Assembly: GCA_963829355.1 (NCBI GenBank)
Contig: CAWHHZ010000021.1
Coordinates: forward strand, 1-64,000
From: CAWHHZ01 sp963829355
GTDB lineage: Bacteria; Acidobacteriota; Thermoanaerobaculia; Gp7-AA8; JAHWKK01
Reading direction: 5' to 3'
Length of the DNA: 64,000 bases
Of this stretch, positions 35,883 through 45,213 are shown one piece after another. The position numbers and the translations under genes were made by a program. Under the pieces are notes generated by a model. That model made no database searches. It worked only from the letters and a program-made list of their open reading frames with translations, and had not been told where the DNA came from. Position 1 is the stretch's first letter; the number at the start of each line of letters is the position of its first letter.

Positions 35883-36437
35883 TTACTGAAGCGAGCTCAC
35901 CATACGATCCGCCAGTTCGGCGAGGGCGGTGCTCATCGCAGAGGCCACCTCACCACTGTCGAGCGAGCTCATCGGAACCTCGATCCGTTCGTGTCTGAGG
36001 GCGGTCGTGGAGCCCCATTGCGCATCGAGGATGAACAGCGGCTCCGGTCCCGGCGTCAGTTCGTCAAAGAAGATCGAGAACGAGCGGATGGCGCCGGACG
36101 GCTGCGGCTGGCCTGGCAAAACGACCATGCCCGGAGGAAGCCGTTCAGACAGGTTCTGTGCGAAAGTGTGGAGGACCATCGTCTCCAGGGTGTCGGTCCA
36201 CTGGTCCGTTTCGCGAATCTCCAGCTCATGTCTGGTTTTTTTGACGACGATCCCGCGCCGGTCCAGGCCGGGCGGAAGTTCGATCGCTTCGATCGCGACG
36301 GGCGCGCCGGCAATCGCCACGGTCTGACTCGCCGGGAGTGACTCGAGAGTGAAGAACTGGCTCTTCGAGCGGCTGAGAATGGAGCAACCGGCGATCGCGA
36401 TACACAAGATTGCAGCGAGAAGCGTTCGAGATCTCAT
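35883..36437 (-). CDS. pqiC: PqiC-like outer-membrane lipoprotein
   Basis: 184 residues. Signal peptide RTLLAAILCIAIAGC with lipobox Cys, then SQFFTLESLPASQ, typical of the ABC-transport auxiliary/PqiC (YmbA) family, with ELPPGLDRRGIVVKKTRHEL. In E. coli PqiC anchors the PqiB tunnel to the outer membrane. The ATG overlaps the pqiB stop by 4 bases, so the three pqi genes are coupled. Confidence 0.85.
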   Translation of the reverse strand: MRSRTLLAAILCIAIAGCSILSRSKSQFFTLESLPASQTVAIAGAPVAIEAIELPPGLDRRGIVVKKTRHELEIRETDQWTDTLETMVLHTFAQNLSERLPPGMVVLPGQPQPSGAIRSFSIFFDELTPGPEPLFILDAQWGSTTALRHERIEVPMSSLDSGEVASAMSTALAELADRMVSSLQ

Positions 36438-38140
36438 TTGCCCCTCCCTTTCAGAAGTGCGTCCGGATTTTCCGTGAGATAGCTCGCCAGTGCACGCACG
36501 GACTCGGCTGCGCGGGTCAGCTCCTTGATGAGCTCCGCCAGATCGTAGTTCTGGCGGGGACTGCTGCCGAGGAGCTCTCCTGCTCGCGCTGCGGCCTGTT
36601 CGGCGGACGTCGCCGCGTTCCGGAGGCTCTCTGCGATCGGCCCGATGTTCTGGTTGGTGGTCTTCGCCGCCTGTTCGAGCTCGGCCAACGCGCTGTTCAT
36701 TCGAGCGATGCTCGTGTCGAGTGCCGGATCGTTGACGAGCTCATCGACACGGCTTGCAGCGCTGCGGAGATCGGTGGCGATCTCGCGAAGAGGCAGATCC
36801 TCGAGTGTGCTTGCGACTCGATTGAGCGATGCAAGAGCTCCCTCGATGCCGCTCCCTCCCGCGGCAGCAGGGATGATGGGCGGATCGTGCTCGACAGCCA
36901 GACGTCCGGAGCCGGCGGGCGCGACGTTCTCGAGCGAGACCGCACCGGCTCCCGAGAAGATCAGGCTGCTCGAGAGCGTGGCTCTCGTTCCCTTCCGGAC
37001 GAGGTTGCCGAGCGCCTCGTTCATACGATCTCTCAGCTCCACTCTCGTCCCGTTCGGCGGCACCTCGATCTCCAGTCGCCGCGGATCGATTTCCAGTGTG
37101 ACAGGCGTTTCGATGCTTGCGGTCGCGGAGACGTACCTGAGACGAACGTCTCTCACCCGGCCCACTTCCACCCCTCTCATCTTCACCGGCGTTCCGGGAC
37201 TGAGGCCTCCTACCGCGCCTGGGAAATAGGTGAGGTAGGTCAGATGCGGGCCGTCGGCTGCAGCGATCGCGGCGGCTCGGGAGTCATGGAGTGCGAAGTG
37301 GGTGGCTTCCGGAACGGGGGGGCCGGCCAACACGTCGGGGGTGTAGAAGGAAACCCCGGAGCTGAGAAGAGAGGTCAGGGAAGTTTCACCCATCGAGATC
37401 TTGCCTCCGTCGAGCGAGATGGCGAGGCCTCCCGACCGGTAGAATCGCGTACTCTCACGGACGTCGGCCGCGAAGCGATCGACCACGAACACATGAACGA
37501 ACGAGACGCCTTCGTCCGGATCGTACTCGGCACCGAGCACCCGGCCGACACGCATCCCCTGGAACTCGACCGGCGCTCCTATGGCGATTGCACCACTTCC
37601 TCCGGTCTCGAGGATGAACGTCTTTCCGGGCTCTGGTGCTTCGAGAATGGGAGGATACTCCTGGCCCTCGAACTCGTCAGCGGGTTCGCCCGGACCCGGA
37701 GCGATTCCGACGTAGGTGCCGCCGAGAAGGCCGCCGATCCCTCCTGAGCCGATCACCGGCTCGGCGATCCAGAAGCGCGTTCCGGTGCGGAGTGCGTCGT
37801 CCATCTGGGCATCCATCGAGATTCGGAGAACCACACGCTGGAGCTCCTCGTCGATGGTGATCTTCTGCACGGTTCCGACCTTCGCTCCGCGGTAGCGAAC
37901 GGGACTGTAGCGGTCGAGTCCCCGTGCATCGACGAAGTACACGGTGACGTCTCCGCCGCCGAAAAAGCCGTAGCGGACGACGAGGTATCCCGCAAAGAAA
38001 ATGGCGAGCGCGGGGATCAGCCAGATCCAGGGAGAAAGCCGGGCGAGCTGTACGTTGGCCTCCGGGATCTCCTCCTGCCGTCGATCCTCGGAGACCTCCG
38101 TCTCATCTCGCTGTTCTCCGAAGTCATCGTACTCGCTCAT
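36434..38140 (-). CDS. pqiB: PqiB-like MCE protein (intermembrane lipid transport)
   Basis: 568 residues from ATG at 38140. A short cytosolic N-terminus, one membrane helix (WIWLIPALAIFFAGYLVV), then three MCE domains (YFVDARGLDRYSPVRYRGAK; VEFQGMRVGRVLGAEY; GGLSPGTPVKMRGVEVGRVR) and a long helical end (ALASLNRVASTLEDLPLREI), which in PqiB forms the needle-like channel across the periplasm. pqiA precedes with a 4-base overlap, pqiC follows. The set moves lipids between membranes and helps resist membrane stress. Confidence 0.92.
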   Translation of the reverse strand: MSEYDDFGEQRDETEVSEDRRQEEIPEANVQLARLSPWIWLIPALAIFFAGYLVVRYGFFGGGDVTVYFVDARGLDRYSPVRYRGAKVGTVQKITIDEELQRVVLRISMDAQMDDALRTGTRFWIAEPVIGSGGIGGLLGGTYVGIAPGPGEPADEFEGQEYPPILEAPEPGKTFILETGGSGAIAIGAPVEFQGMRVGRVLGAEYDPDEGVSFVHVFVVDRFAADVRESTRFYRSGGLAISLDGGKISMGETSLTSLLSSGVSFYTPDVLAGPPVPEATHFALHDSRAAAIAAADGPHLTYLTYFPGAVGGLSPGTPVKMRGVEVGRVRDVRLRYVSATASIETPVTLEIDPRRLEIEVPPNGTRVELRDRMNEALGNLVRKGTRATLSSSLIFSGAGAVSLENVAPAGSGRLAVEHDPPIIPAAAGGSGIEGALASLNRVASTLEDLPLREIATDLRSAASRVDELVNDPALDTSIARMNSALAELEQAAKTTNQNIGPIAESLRNAATSAEQAAARAGELLGSSPRQNYDLAELIKELTRAAESVRALASYLTENPDALLKGRGK

Positions 38141-39342
38141 CGTGATACTCCCGCCGTCATCCACATCAGCCGTGGCTCCAGCACCTGAACCGATAGCATC
38201 GTGAGTGCCACGATCATGAAGAGGGGGGTGGCGCCTGGTCCCGCAACGATGTCGTCGATTCCATGGAAGTCGATGATCGGGGCGGCGATCGCCGCGATGA
38301 AGGGCAGAATCATTGGCCATCGCATGAGGCGATGGAGTATGCGGTACACCCGCGTACGGATCACGAGCCCCTTCCTCTCCGGGAAACGGACACGCACGAT
38401 CAGCCAGACCATGCAACCGAGCTCGAAGAGGGGAATGATCATTCCTGCCAGAAGAACGATCGCCCCGAACTGCCAGTAACCACGATCAGCGAGCATTTGA
38501 ACCGTACCGAGGACCGTGTGCTCGAGGACCCCGCTCAACTGGTCGTTCACCATGACGGAGTACGTGAAGGCCGGAAAGAGAAGAGGAATTGATGCGCCCA
38601 CAGCGGTCACTGCTGCGATGAAGCGCGGCACGATCTGGTGCGCCAGGATCTCGCCGCATCGAGGGCAGGGGTCTCCGGTCCGGCGCCAGCTCACGACCAT
38701 CTCACAGACGTCGCACGAGGGGATGTCCCGGTCCGGGACCGTTTCGGGATCCGGCAGGATCGCATTCCAGATCCTGCGCCGATCCAGCATGCGGTCACCG
38801 GCGAAGGCGAGGGCTGCGACCAGAAGATAAGACCATCCTCCGACCATCACTTCGACGCTCGAGGAGACGGACGCGCGGAAGTACGTGATGAGGCCAGCGA
38901 TGACCACGACCTCGGTCATGCTCCAGGGACGCAGCTCTTCGCTCCACCGGAACAACCGTCCTCGTTGTGGCAGCCTCCAGCCCCACTTGAGTGAACCGAG
39001 CACGAGAGCCTGGAGCAACGCCCGGATAGCTGGAAAGAGGAAGGCGAAGAAAAGGAAGCCGAATGCGAAGGGAAACCAGACCTCGCGATAGATGGTGCCG
39101 ACGCTCGAGATGAGTCTCGATTCCTGGTGCAGAACATTCCTGAAGGTGGACTGCATCAGCGGGAGAAAGGCGCCGACTGGAATCATGGCGAGAACGGCGA
39201 TGGCACATGCGAGGGGCAGTGTGAGCCCGAACCGGTGGTAGCGGGACAGCAACCGGTCACAGCGGACGCACTCAGCCTTTCCGGGGGAGGATAGTCTGGG
39301 CAGAATCTGCTGTGTTCCGCAATCGGAGCAACTGATCGTCAT
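38137..39342 (-). CDS. pqiA: PqiA-like inner-membrane protein
   Basis: 401 residues from ATG at 39342. Two zinc-ribbon/CxxC halves (CSDCGTQQILPRL ... CVRCDRLL; CDVCEMVVSWRRTGDPCPRC), each followed by about four membrane segments (FGLTLPLACAIAVLAMIPVG; VPRFIAAVTAVGASIPLLFP). This is the duplicated PqiA architecture, the inner-membrane partner of PqiB. It is coupled to pqiB and starts 68 bases after the photolyase gene. Confidence 0.92.
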   Translation of the reverse strand: MTISCSDCGTQQILPRLSSPGKAECVRCDRLLSRYHRFGLTLPLACAIAVLAMIPVGAFLPLMQSTFRNVLHQESRLISSVGTIYREVWFPFAFGFLFFAFLFPAIRALLQALVLGSLKWGWRLPQRGRLFRWSEELRPWSMTEVVVIAGLITYFRASVSSSVEVMVGGWSYLLVAALAFAGDRMLDRRRIWNAILPDPETVPDRDIPSCDVCEMVVSWRRTGDPCPRCGEILAHQIVPRFIAAVTAVGASIPLLFPAFTYSVMVNDQLSGVLEHTVLGTVQMLADRGYWQFGAIVLLAGMIIPLFELGCMVWLIVRVRFPERKGLVIRTRVYRILHRLMRWPMILPFIAAIAAPIIDFHGIDDIVAGPGATPLFMIVALTMLSVQVLEPRLMWMTAGVSR

Positions 39343-39409
39343 AGCGCATTCCGATCTGCGCCTTGTGCAAGAGAAGTTCCACGCGGACACGCGGTCTCAC
39401 CCGATGGAT

Positions 39410-40789
39410 TCAGCTCTGGCGAGCATGCTCGAACAGGCGCTGCGCGCGATGAGCTTCCGTTCGGTGATCGATGATCGGCTCTGGATAAACGAGCTCGGTT
39501 GGCCGATCGGAGTCGAGCCCGTGAATGGCCCGGGCGTCGAGTGCCGCGAGCTCGGGAACCCACCGCCTTATGTAGTCCGCCTGAGGGTCGTACTTCTTCC
39601 CCTGATTCCAGGGGTTGAAGATTCTGAAGTACGGTTGTGCGTCGGCGCCTGTTGAAGCGGCCCACTGCCAATTGCCGTTGTTGACGGCAGGATCGTAGTC
39701 GACGAGGAGTCGGGCGAAGTGCCGCTCTCCCCATCGCCAGTCGATCTGCAGGTCCTTGACGAGAAACGACGCGACGATCATCCGCACTCGGTTGTGCATC
39801 CAGCCGGTCACGGAAAGCTGTCTCATTCCCGCGTCGACGATCGGAAAGCCAGTCCGGCCTTGTTTCCATGCCTCGAAATGGGCCGCATCATTACGCCAGC
39901 GGATCGAGTCGTACTGCTGGTGAAAGCTCTCGCCGAAGACACGTGGATGTGCGTGGGCGAGCAGGGTAAAGAAGTCACGCCAGTACAGCTCGTTGATCAG
40001 CGTGTGATTGCTTCCGAGCGTGTCAGCCACGGCCCAGTAAGTCTCGCGCGCCGAGACGCAACCGAACTTGTGGTACGCGGAGAGAGATGTCGTGCCGTCC
40101 TCCATCGCGGGGAGATTGCGTGTCTCGGCGTAGTCCGCAAGCGAGCCGACGCCTGAGAGAATCGACAATGCGCGCGAGCGTCCTCCCCGGACGTGGAGGC
40201 GGTTGGAGGGCCGCTCAACCATTCCGTTCAACTCGCCCGGGTCGATCGATCCCGGCACTGTTCTTCCCGACAGCACCTTCCGCCGCAGGAGTCGTGGCCG
40301 GGCAGGCTCGTCTTTTCGTGCTTTCCTGGCGAATGGAGAGTAGACCTGGTAAGTGGAGCCCTCGTTGGTCGTGACCTCACCGGGTGCGGTGAGCAGGGCA
40401 TCGTGACGGCTGACGACCTTCACGCCTCTCCGCTCGCAGAGACTGCGGATGGCATCATCGCGCATCGTACTGAACGGCGTGTAATCGTGATTGAAGAAGA
40501 CCGCATCGATTTCTTCGCTGTCGAGCAGGGAATCGACGATGCGCCCGGCTTCTCCCTCGAAAATCGCCAGCCGTCCTCCTCGCTTATCGATCTGCCCTCC
40601 GAGGTCCTCGAGCGATTCGATCAGGAACTGGAAAGCGTTTGCGCTGAAGTAGCGGTTCTCCTCGGGAGAAGCCTGCCGCGGATCGAGTATGAAGCAGGGA
40701 ACGACCTCGTCGGAGGCTTCGCACGCCTCGATCAGCGTCGTGTTGTCGTCGAGCCGCAGGTCGCGGCGAAAGATGAAGAGCGAGCGCAT
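39410..40789 (-). CDS. phrB: Deoxyribodipyrimidine photolyase
   Basis: 459 residues, the usual size. N-terminal alpha/beta domain (SLFIFRRDLRLDDNTTLIEA), then the FAD domain: INELYWRDFFTLLAHAHP, GRTGFPIVDAGMRQLSVTGW, MHNRVRMIVASFLVKDLQID, VNNGNWQWAASTGADAQPYF, RIFNPWNQGKKYDPQADYIR. The conserved Trp and Asn of class I CPD photolyases are present. It repairs UV dimers with light. It lies inside a same-strand run cdd / amidohydrolase / phrB / pqiABC with short gaps. Confidence 0.94.
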   Translation of the reverse strand: MRSLFIFRRDLRLDDNTTLIEACEASDEVVPCFILDPRQASPEENRYFSANAFQFLIESLEDLGGQIDKRGGRLAIFEGEAGRIVDSLLDSEEIDAVFFNHDYTPFSTMRDDAIRSLCERRGVKVVSRHDALLTAPGEVTTNEGSTYQVYSPFARKARKDEPARPRLLRRKVLSGRTVPGSIDPGELNGMVERPSNRLHVRGGRSRALSILSGVGSLADYAETRNLPAMEDGTTSLSAYHKFGCVSARETYWAVADTLGSNHTLINELYWRDFFTLLAHAHPRVFGESFHQQYDSIRWRNDAAHFEAWKQGRTGFPIVDAGMRQLSVTGWMHNRVRMIVASFLVKDLQIDWRWGERHFARLLVDYDPAVNNGNWQWAASTGADAQPYFRIFNPWNQGKKYDPQADYIRRWVPELAALDARAIHGLDSDRPTELVYPEPIIDHRTEAHRAQRLFEHARQS

Positions 40790-40834
40790 GGATGAGTCTC
40801 GATCGAGGCACTACACCAGCCTGAAGCTGCGATC

Positions 40835-42238
40835 CTACTCCCGGCCCACGACATCCAATACGCGCTCGCGGTACCGCGCCGCTGCCTCCAGGATGGCCTG
40901 CTCGTCGAGCGTGAGGAGCTTACGGTCGCGCATGAGGACGCGGCCGTCGACGATCGTGTGGGTGACATCGGCGCCGTTGGCCGCGTAGACGATGGCGGAC
41001 TCGACCGAGTAGACCGGCTGGATTCCGGGAGTGGAGAGGTCGATGACGATGATGTCGGCGCGTTTCCCCACTTCGATCGATCCGATCAGATCGTCCAGTC
41101 CGAGAACTCTGGCACCACCGATCGTGGCCATGTGCAGGACGTGTTCGGCGCTGATGGCTCGCGGATCATTCTGCGTGATCTTCTGGAGACGGGCGGCGGA
41201 GGCCATCTCCTCGATCATGTCGAGATTGTTGTTCGATCCGGCGGGGCCGTCCGTGCCGAGCCCCACCTCCAGACCCTTCTCCAGCATCAGGGTCACGGGG
41301 GCGACGCCGGATGCGAGCATCATGTTGCTCTCGGGATTGTGAACGATGCCGGTGCCGCGGCGCTGGAGCAGGTCCAGATGTTCCGGCTCGAGCCAGATGC
41401 CATGGGCGGCGACGACGTCGTCATCGAGGAAACCGATCTCCTCGAGAAGGGCGACGGGGTGTAGTGAGTACTTTTCTTCGATCTGCCGGATCTCGTCTCT
41501 CGTTTCGGCGAGGTGGATCAGGATTGGAACTCCCAGTTCGGTCGCGATGGCCCGGACCTGCTGGAGATGTTCTTTCGAGACCGTGTAGGGGGCGTGTGGC
41601 GCGATCGCTGGTGTGATGAGAGGATCGTTCTCGAACGCTGCGGCGAACCGTCGCATGTAGGCGACCGCTTCATCCCACGTCTTGTTGTCGGGAGCGGGGA
41701 AGTCGATCATCGTCTCGCCGAGAACGCCACGCACGCCGGCGCGCCTGGTCTCCTCGCCGATCGCGATCTCGTAGTAGTACATGTCGGCGTAGGTGGTCGT
41801 GCCGGAGCTGATCATCTCGGCGAGAGCGAGCTTCGTTCCCCACCGCACGAAATCTTCGTCGACTGCCGACGCCTCTGCCGGAAAGATGTAGTTCTGCAGC
41901 CAGTCCATCAACGCGAGATCATCGGCGATTCCGCGGAACAGGGTCATCGGAGCGTGGGTGTGCGCATTGATGAGCCCCGGAAGAACCGCCGAGCCGGTCG
42001 CGTCGATCGTTTCGGTCGCGCGAAATGCTGCATCGAGCTCCGAGGCAGGTCCTACGGCGATGATCTCACCGTCGCGGATCGCGACGGCTCCCTGGTCGAT
42101 ATTCTCGCCGGTGATCGTGACCACCGTTCCGCCGGTGATCAGAAGATCGATGGATTGTCTCTGATCGACGACGGGAGCAGAAGTGGTTGCGCATGCGGAC
42201 GCAAGCAAGGCCGCGATTGCGAGAACGCGAATGTTCAT
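40835..42238 (-). CDS. Lipoprotein-type amidohydrolase (SAH/MTA deaminase family)
   Basis: 467 residues. A lipoprotein signal (IRVLAIAALLASAC, Cys at about 16) precedes an amidohydrolase: LPGLINAHTHAPMTLFRG (HxH), ILIHLAETRDE (His), VAAHGIWLEPEHLDLL (His), VGLGTDGPAGSNNNLDMIEE (Asp). The sequence is of the 5-methylthioadenosine / S-adenosylhomocysteine deaminase (MtaD) type. Those enzymes are normally cytosolic, so the signal peptide is odd and suggests a periplasmic nucleoside deaminase. ATG overlaps the cdd stop by one base, which ties it to nucleoside metabolism. Confidence 0.85.
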   Translation of the reverse strand: MNIRVLAIAALLASACATTSAPVVDQRQSIDLLITGGTVVTITGENIDQGAVAIRDGEIIAVGPASELDAAFRATETIDATGSAVLPGLINAHTHAPMTLFRGIADDLALMDWLQNYIFPAEASAVDEDFVRWGTKLALAEMISSGTTTYADMYYYEIAIGEETRRAGVRGVLGETMIDFPAPDNKTWDEAVAYMRRFAAAFENDPLITPAIAPHAPYTVSKEHLQQVRAIATELGVPILIHLAETRDEIRQIEEKYSLHPVALLEEIGFLDDDVVAAHGIWLEPEHLDLLQRRGTGIVHNPESNMMLASGVAPVTLMLEKGLEVGLGTDGPAGSNNNLDMIEEMASAARLQKITQNDPRAISAEHVLHMATIGGARVLGLDDLIGSIEVGKRADIIVIDLSTPGIQPVYSVESAIVYAANGADVTHTIVDGRVLMRDRKLLTLDEQAILEAAARYRERVLDVVGRE

Positions 42239-42630
42239 CAGTCCTCCGGAGAGAGCTCGAAAGGCTCGGGAAAGAGATGCGAGAGCTGGAAGCTCTTTTT
42301 CTCGCCCGTCGTGGTGCTGACGAGGTGGACGGGTATGTCGCCGCAATACTCCCACATCAGTTGCCGGCACGGACCGCACGGTGTGGACGGTACATCGCTC
42401 TGCGTCGCAACGGCGATCTCCGTAAACTCGCGCGCACCGTCGGCGATCGCCGAGAGAAGAGCGACCCGTTCGGCACAGACGGTGAGACCGTAGCTCGCGT
42501 TCTCGACATTGCATCCCCGGTAGATTTTCCCGTCGACCGTTGCGAGCGCCGCTCCGACACTGAATCCGGAGAATCGCGCGCGCGCGTTCTTTCTTGCCTC
42601 GATTGCTTCGTTGATGAGTTTGTCGTTCAT
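42238..42630 (-). CDS. cdd: Cytidine deaminase
   Basis: 130 residues from ATG at 42630 (MNDKLINEAIEARKNARARF). Zinc site: CNVENASYGLTVCAERVALL (Cys-x-x-Glu region, catalytic Glu in CAE) and PCGPCRQLMWEY. Small homotetrameric type. It deaminates cytidine and deoxycytidine for salvage. First gene of the cdd-amidohydrolase-phrB-pqiABC run. Confidence 0.93.
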   Translation of the reverse strand: MNDKLINEAIEARKNARARFSGFSVGAALATVDGKIYRGCNVENASYGLTVCAERVALLSAIADGAREFTEIAVATQSDVPSTPCGPCRQLMWEYCGDIPVHLVSTTTGEKKSFQLSHLFPEPFELSPED

Positions 42631-42935
42631 GAGTGTGGTCCTGCGGGAGGGCGATTGTAGCACTGAGAAGGGGTGGGCTCGCTTTGCTCGCGGGGCGGGC
42701 TTCGCGGGGCGGTGCCTTCGCTCCGCTCGGCAGGGGCGCCCGGTTCGATCCTGTAAAAACCGGGCCGTGCTGCTGTCGTTCCATTCGCGTGAGAAAGGAT
42801 CTGCGAGGATTCATAACGACAGGGGCATTGGCCGCCGCAAGCACAAAAGCAGGTCGTCACCGTCCCGCGAAGGCCGAAGGCCGAGCCCGCCCCGGCCGCT
42901 CTGCGGCCACGCCCCGCGAGAGCCCGCTCCTTTTC
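42631..42935. repeat. Intergenic REP-like palindromes
   Basis: GGGCTCGCTTTGCTCGCGGG near 42673 faces CCCGCGAGAGCCCGCTCC near 42913. GGCCGCTCTGCGGCC lies near 42894, as at 35845. No gene is seen. Confidence 0.6.
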
Positions 42936-44327
42936 CTACAGCAACGTCCCGCTCAACAACAGTGCGGCGACGGTGAAGTAGATCACCAGACCGGTCACGT
43001 CCACGAGTGTGGCGACGAACGGAGTCGAGGAGGCGGCTGGGTCCGCCCCGATTCGCTGGAGCAGGAAGGGGAGGATTGATCCGGCGAGTGTTCCCCAGAG
43101 GACGACACCGACGAGCGAGAGTCCGACGACCATTCCGATCAGGGGCCAGTACATTCCGTACGAATCAAAGGCCATTTCACTTCCAGCTACGCGCAGAAAG
43201 CCGAGAGCGCCGAGCAGCAGGCCCATGGTGAGGCCGGCCAGAGCTTCCCGGCTGACGACACGCCACCAGTCGCGAAGCCCGACCTCGCCCGTCGTCAGAG
43301 CGCGGATCACGAGGGTCGCGGCCTGTGATCCGGAGTTGCCGCCGCTCGAGATGATCAGAGGTATGAACAGAGCGAGGACGAGCGCCCGCTCGAGCTCGGT
43401 CTCGAAATACCCCATCGCCGTGGCAGTGAGCATCTGCCCAAAGAAAAGGAGAACGAGCCACGGTGCCCGCTTCATCATCAGCTTGAAGAAGGGGATCGTC
43501 AGATATGGCTCATCCAGCGCCTCCATGCCGCCGATCTTGTGAATGTCCTCGGTGGCTTCGTCCTGGGCGACATCCAGAACGTCATCGACCGTGACGATCC
43601 CCAGGAGAACGCCCTTCGTATCGGTGACCGGAAGAGCGACGCGGTCGTAGTTGCGGAAGACCCCGATCGCCGTCTCCTGATCGTCGGTCGCCTGCAGAGC
43701 GATGTAGCGCTCGTCCATCAGGTCGCGGATCGTCTGATCGGGATCAGCCAGGAGAATCTCGCGGATGCGGAGATCGTCGATCAGGTGCCATCGGCTGTCG
43801 ACGACGTAGACGACATTCAGGGTTTCGGAATCCTGGCCGTACTTCCGGATGTGCTCGAGGGCTTCCCGGATCGTGTAGTCGGGACGGAGCGCCACGAAAT
43901 CGGTCGTCATCAGCCGGCCGATACTCTCCTCCGGGTATCCGAGAAGCATCGTGGCCACCCGACGCTCCTCCGGGGAGAGCATCTGGATGAGTCGCTGGGC
44001 AACCGCGCTCGGCAGCTCTTCGAGCAGTGCGGTTCGATCGTCGGGGGCGAGGTCGTTGAGGAGATCGGCGAGGCGCTCTTTTCGTCCGGCGAACGCCTCG
44101 ATCAGTTCCTCCTGCTTCTCGTGCGAGAGGTGCTCGAACGTGTCGGCTGCGAGCTCGCGAGGAAGGAGACGGAACAGAACGACGTCATGCTGTTCCTCCA
44201 GCTCTTCGATGAGGCTGGCGATCTCATGAGGCTCCCAGTCGACGAACGCACGGCGAAGCCCCCACAGATCACGTCTGTCGATGAGGTCCTGAACTTCTGC
44301 CTGCAGTTTTGGTTCGTGGGGCTGCAT
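42936..44327 (-). CDS. mgtE: MgtE-type magnesium transporter
   Basis: 463 residues from ATG at 44327. N-domain helical superhelix (EIASLIEELEEQHDVVLFRL; LAPDDRTALLEELPSAVAQR), two CBS domains (TTDFVALRPDYTIREALEHI; VTDTKGVLLGIVTVDDVLDV), then five membrane segments with FIPLIISSGGNSGSQAATLV and FVATLVDVTGLVIYFTVAAL, the MgtE pore and Mg2+ site. The cytosolic domains sense Mg2+ and gate the channel. No riboswitch is evident upstream. Confidence 0.95.
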   Translation of the reverse strand: MQPHEPKLQAEVQDLIDRRDLWGLRRAFVDWEPHEIASLIEELEEQHDVVLFRLLPRELAADTFEHLSHEKQEELIEAFAGRKERLADLLNDLAPDDRTALLEELPSAVAQRLIQMLSPEERRVATMLLGYPEESIGRLMTTDFVALRPDYTIREALEHIRKYGQDSETLNVVYVVDSRWHLIDDLRIREILLADPDQTIRDLMDERYIALQATDDQETAIGVFRNYDRVALPVTDTKGVLLGIVTVDDVLDVAQDEATEDIHKIGGMEALDEPYLTIPFFKLMMKRAPWLVLLFFGQMLTATAMGYFETELERALVLALFIPLIISSGGNSGSQAATLVIRALTTGEVGLRDWWRVVSREALAGLTMGLLLGALGFLRVAGSEMAFDSYGMYWPLIGMVVGLSLVGVVLWGTLAGSILPFLLQRIGADPAASSTPFVATLVDVTGLVIYFTVAALLLSGTLL

Positions 44328-44573
44328 GTCGAGCCAGTGTAGTGTCTCAGCGGCTCGAGTGATTGTCGAGAGGCAAGTCCTCAAAAAAGGGAATACGCCG
44401 TTGCAAATCCCGAAATAATCATCGGCGATGAGGAAAATGAGGGCACGATGGGAGACGTTGATCGATCACTCTTATTCGCCTGAACGCAATTTGTTGATTT
44501 TAAAGGGGTTGCGAGTTTCGCCCAAGAACGTGTGCAGATAGCTGAAGAGCCGCAGTTTTCGCGGGTTTCCGCG

Positions 44574-44606
44574 TTTTTCACAGTGATTTCCACACCGTTT
44601 TCCACA
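44574..44606 (+). promoter_or_regulatory. Three DnaA-box-like 9-mers spaced exactly 12 bp
   Basis: TTTTTCACA (44574-44582), ATTTCCACA (44586-44594) and TTTTCCACA (44598-44606). The first and third fit TTWTNCACA; the second misses one base. They lie at the 3' end of tsaC and its downstream flank, beside an AT-richer stretch (44490-44560). No dnaA or dnaN is near, so an origin is not claimed. It could be a DnaA-binding patch or chance. Confidence 0.35.
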
Positions 44607-45213
44607 GTTTCTGTGTAAAGCGGAAATGACCCTCCCGGAGGATTCGAGGTGAAGTCTCTGTAAACTGCACGAGCGTCGAGGGTTGCCCCTCGAGCGTCCC
44701 CGCATCGGCGATGCCGGCGACCTGTTTCAAGAGCTCGTCGGGAATATCGACCGTTCGTGTCGCGGCGGGTTCGCCGGACAGATTCGTACTCGTCGAGGCG
44801 AGTGGTCCTGTCCTCCGCACGAGATGTCGCAGCCATTCGAGATCGGGTATACGAACACCGATCGAGCTCCTGCCGGCAGACGCAGGGACCGGCTGCGCGA
44901 GAGGCAGAATCGCCGTGAGAGGAGCGGGCCAGATCTTCGCGAGCGCCTCGAGAACGTCACTGGGGGCCGTGACGCCCAGGAGCGGCAGCTGGTCGATATC
45001 GCTGCAGAGCACGACGAACGGCTGGTCGTCACGCCTTCGTTTTGCCGCGCGGATCGTTTCGACGGCAGACGGACTCGTAGCGAGGCCATGCAGCCCGTAG
45101 ATCGTATCGGTGGGCAGAATGAGAATCTGCTCCCGCTCGAGAAGCGCTGCCATCTCCTCGATCTGTTCCCCTTCGGTGTGCCCACGCTCGATCGTCCACG
45201 TTTTCAAGGTCAC
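44578..45213 (-). CDS. tsaC: L-threonylcarbamoyladenylate synthase (Sua5/YciO/YrdC family)
   Basis: 211 residues. LLEREQILILPTDTIYGLHG, AVETIRAAKRRRDDQPFVVL (KxR), WPAPLTAILPLAQPVPASAG, SIGVRIPDLEWLRHLVRRTG and TGPLASTSTNLSGEPA are the family's ATP, Thr and bicarbonate site blocks. It makes threonylcarbamoyl-AMP for the t6A37 modification of tRNAs. It overlaps the moeB-like gene by 4 bases. The C-terminus KLWKTVWKSL is encoded by the 12-bp repeat described separately. Confidence 0.92.
   Translation of the reverse strand: MTLKTWTIERGHTEGEQIEEMAALLEREQILILPTDTIYGLHGLATSPSAVETIRAAKRRRDDQPFVVLCSDIDQLPLLGVTAPSDVLEALAKIWPAPLTAILPLAQPVPASAGRSSIGVRIPDLEWLRHLVRRTGPLASTSTNLSGEPAATRTVDIPDELLKQVAGIADAGTLEGQPSTLVQFTETSPRILREGHFRFTQKLWKTVWKSL

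Noticed and set aside
44328..44560. Magnesium riboswitch (M-box or ykoK-like) before mgtE
   Set aside because: No long conserved stem pattern or terminator could be found between tsaC and mgtE.
44490..44606. Chromosomal origin oriC
   Set aside because: Only two good DnaA boxes plus one near-match, no dnaA/dnaN/rpmH neighbours; kept only as a low-confidence box cluster.
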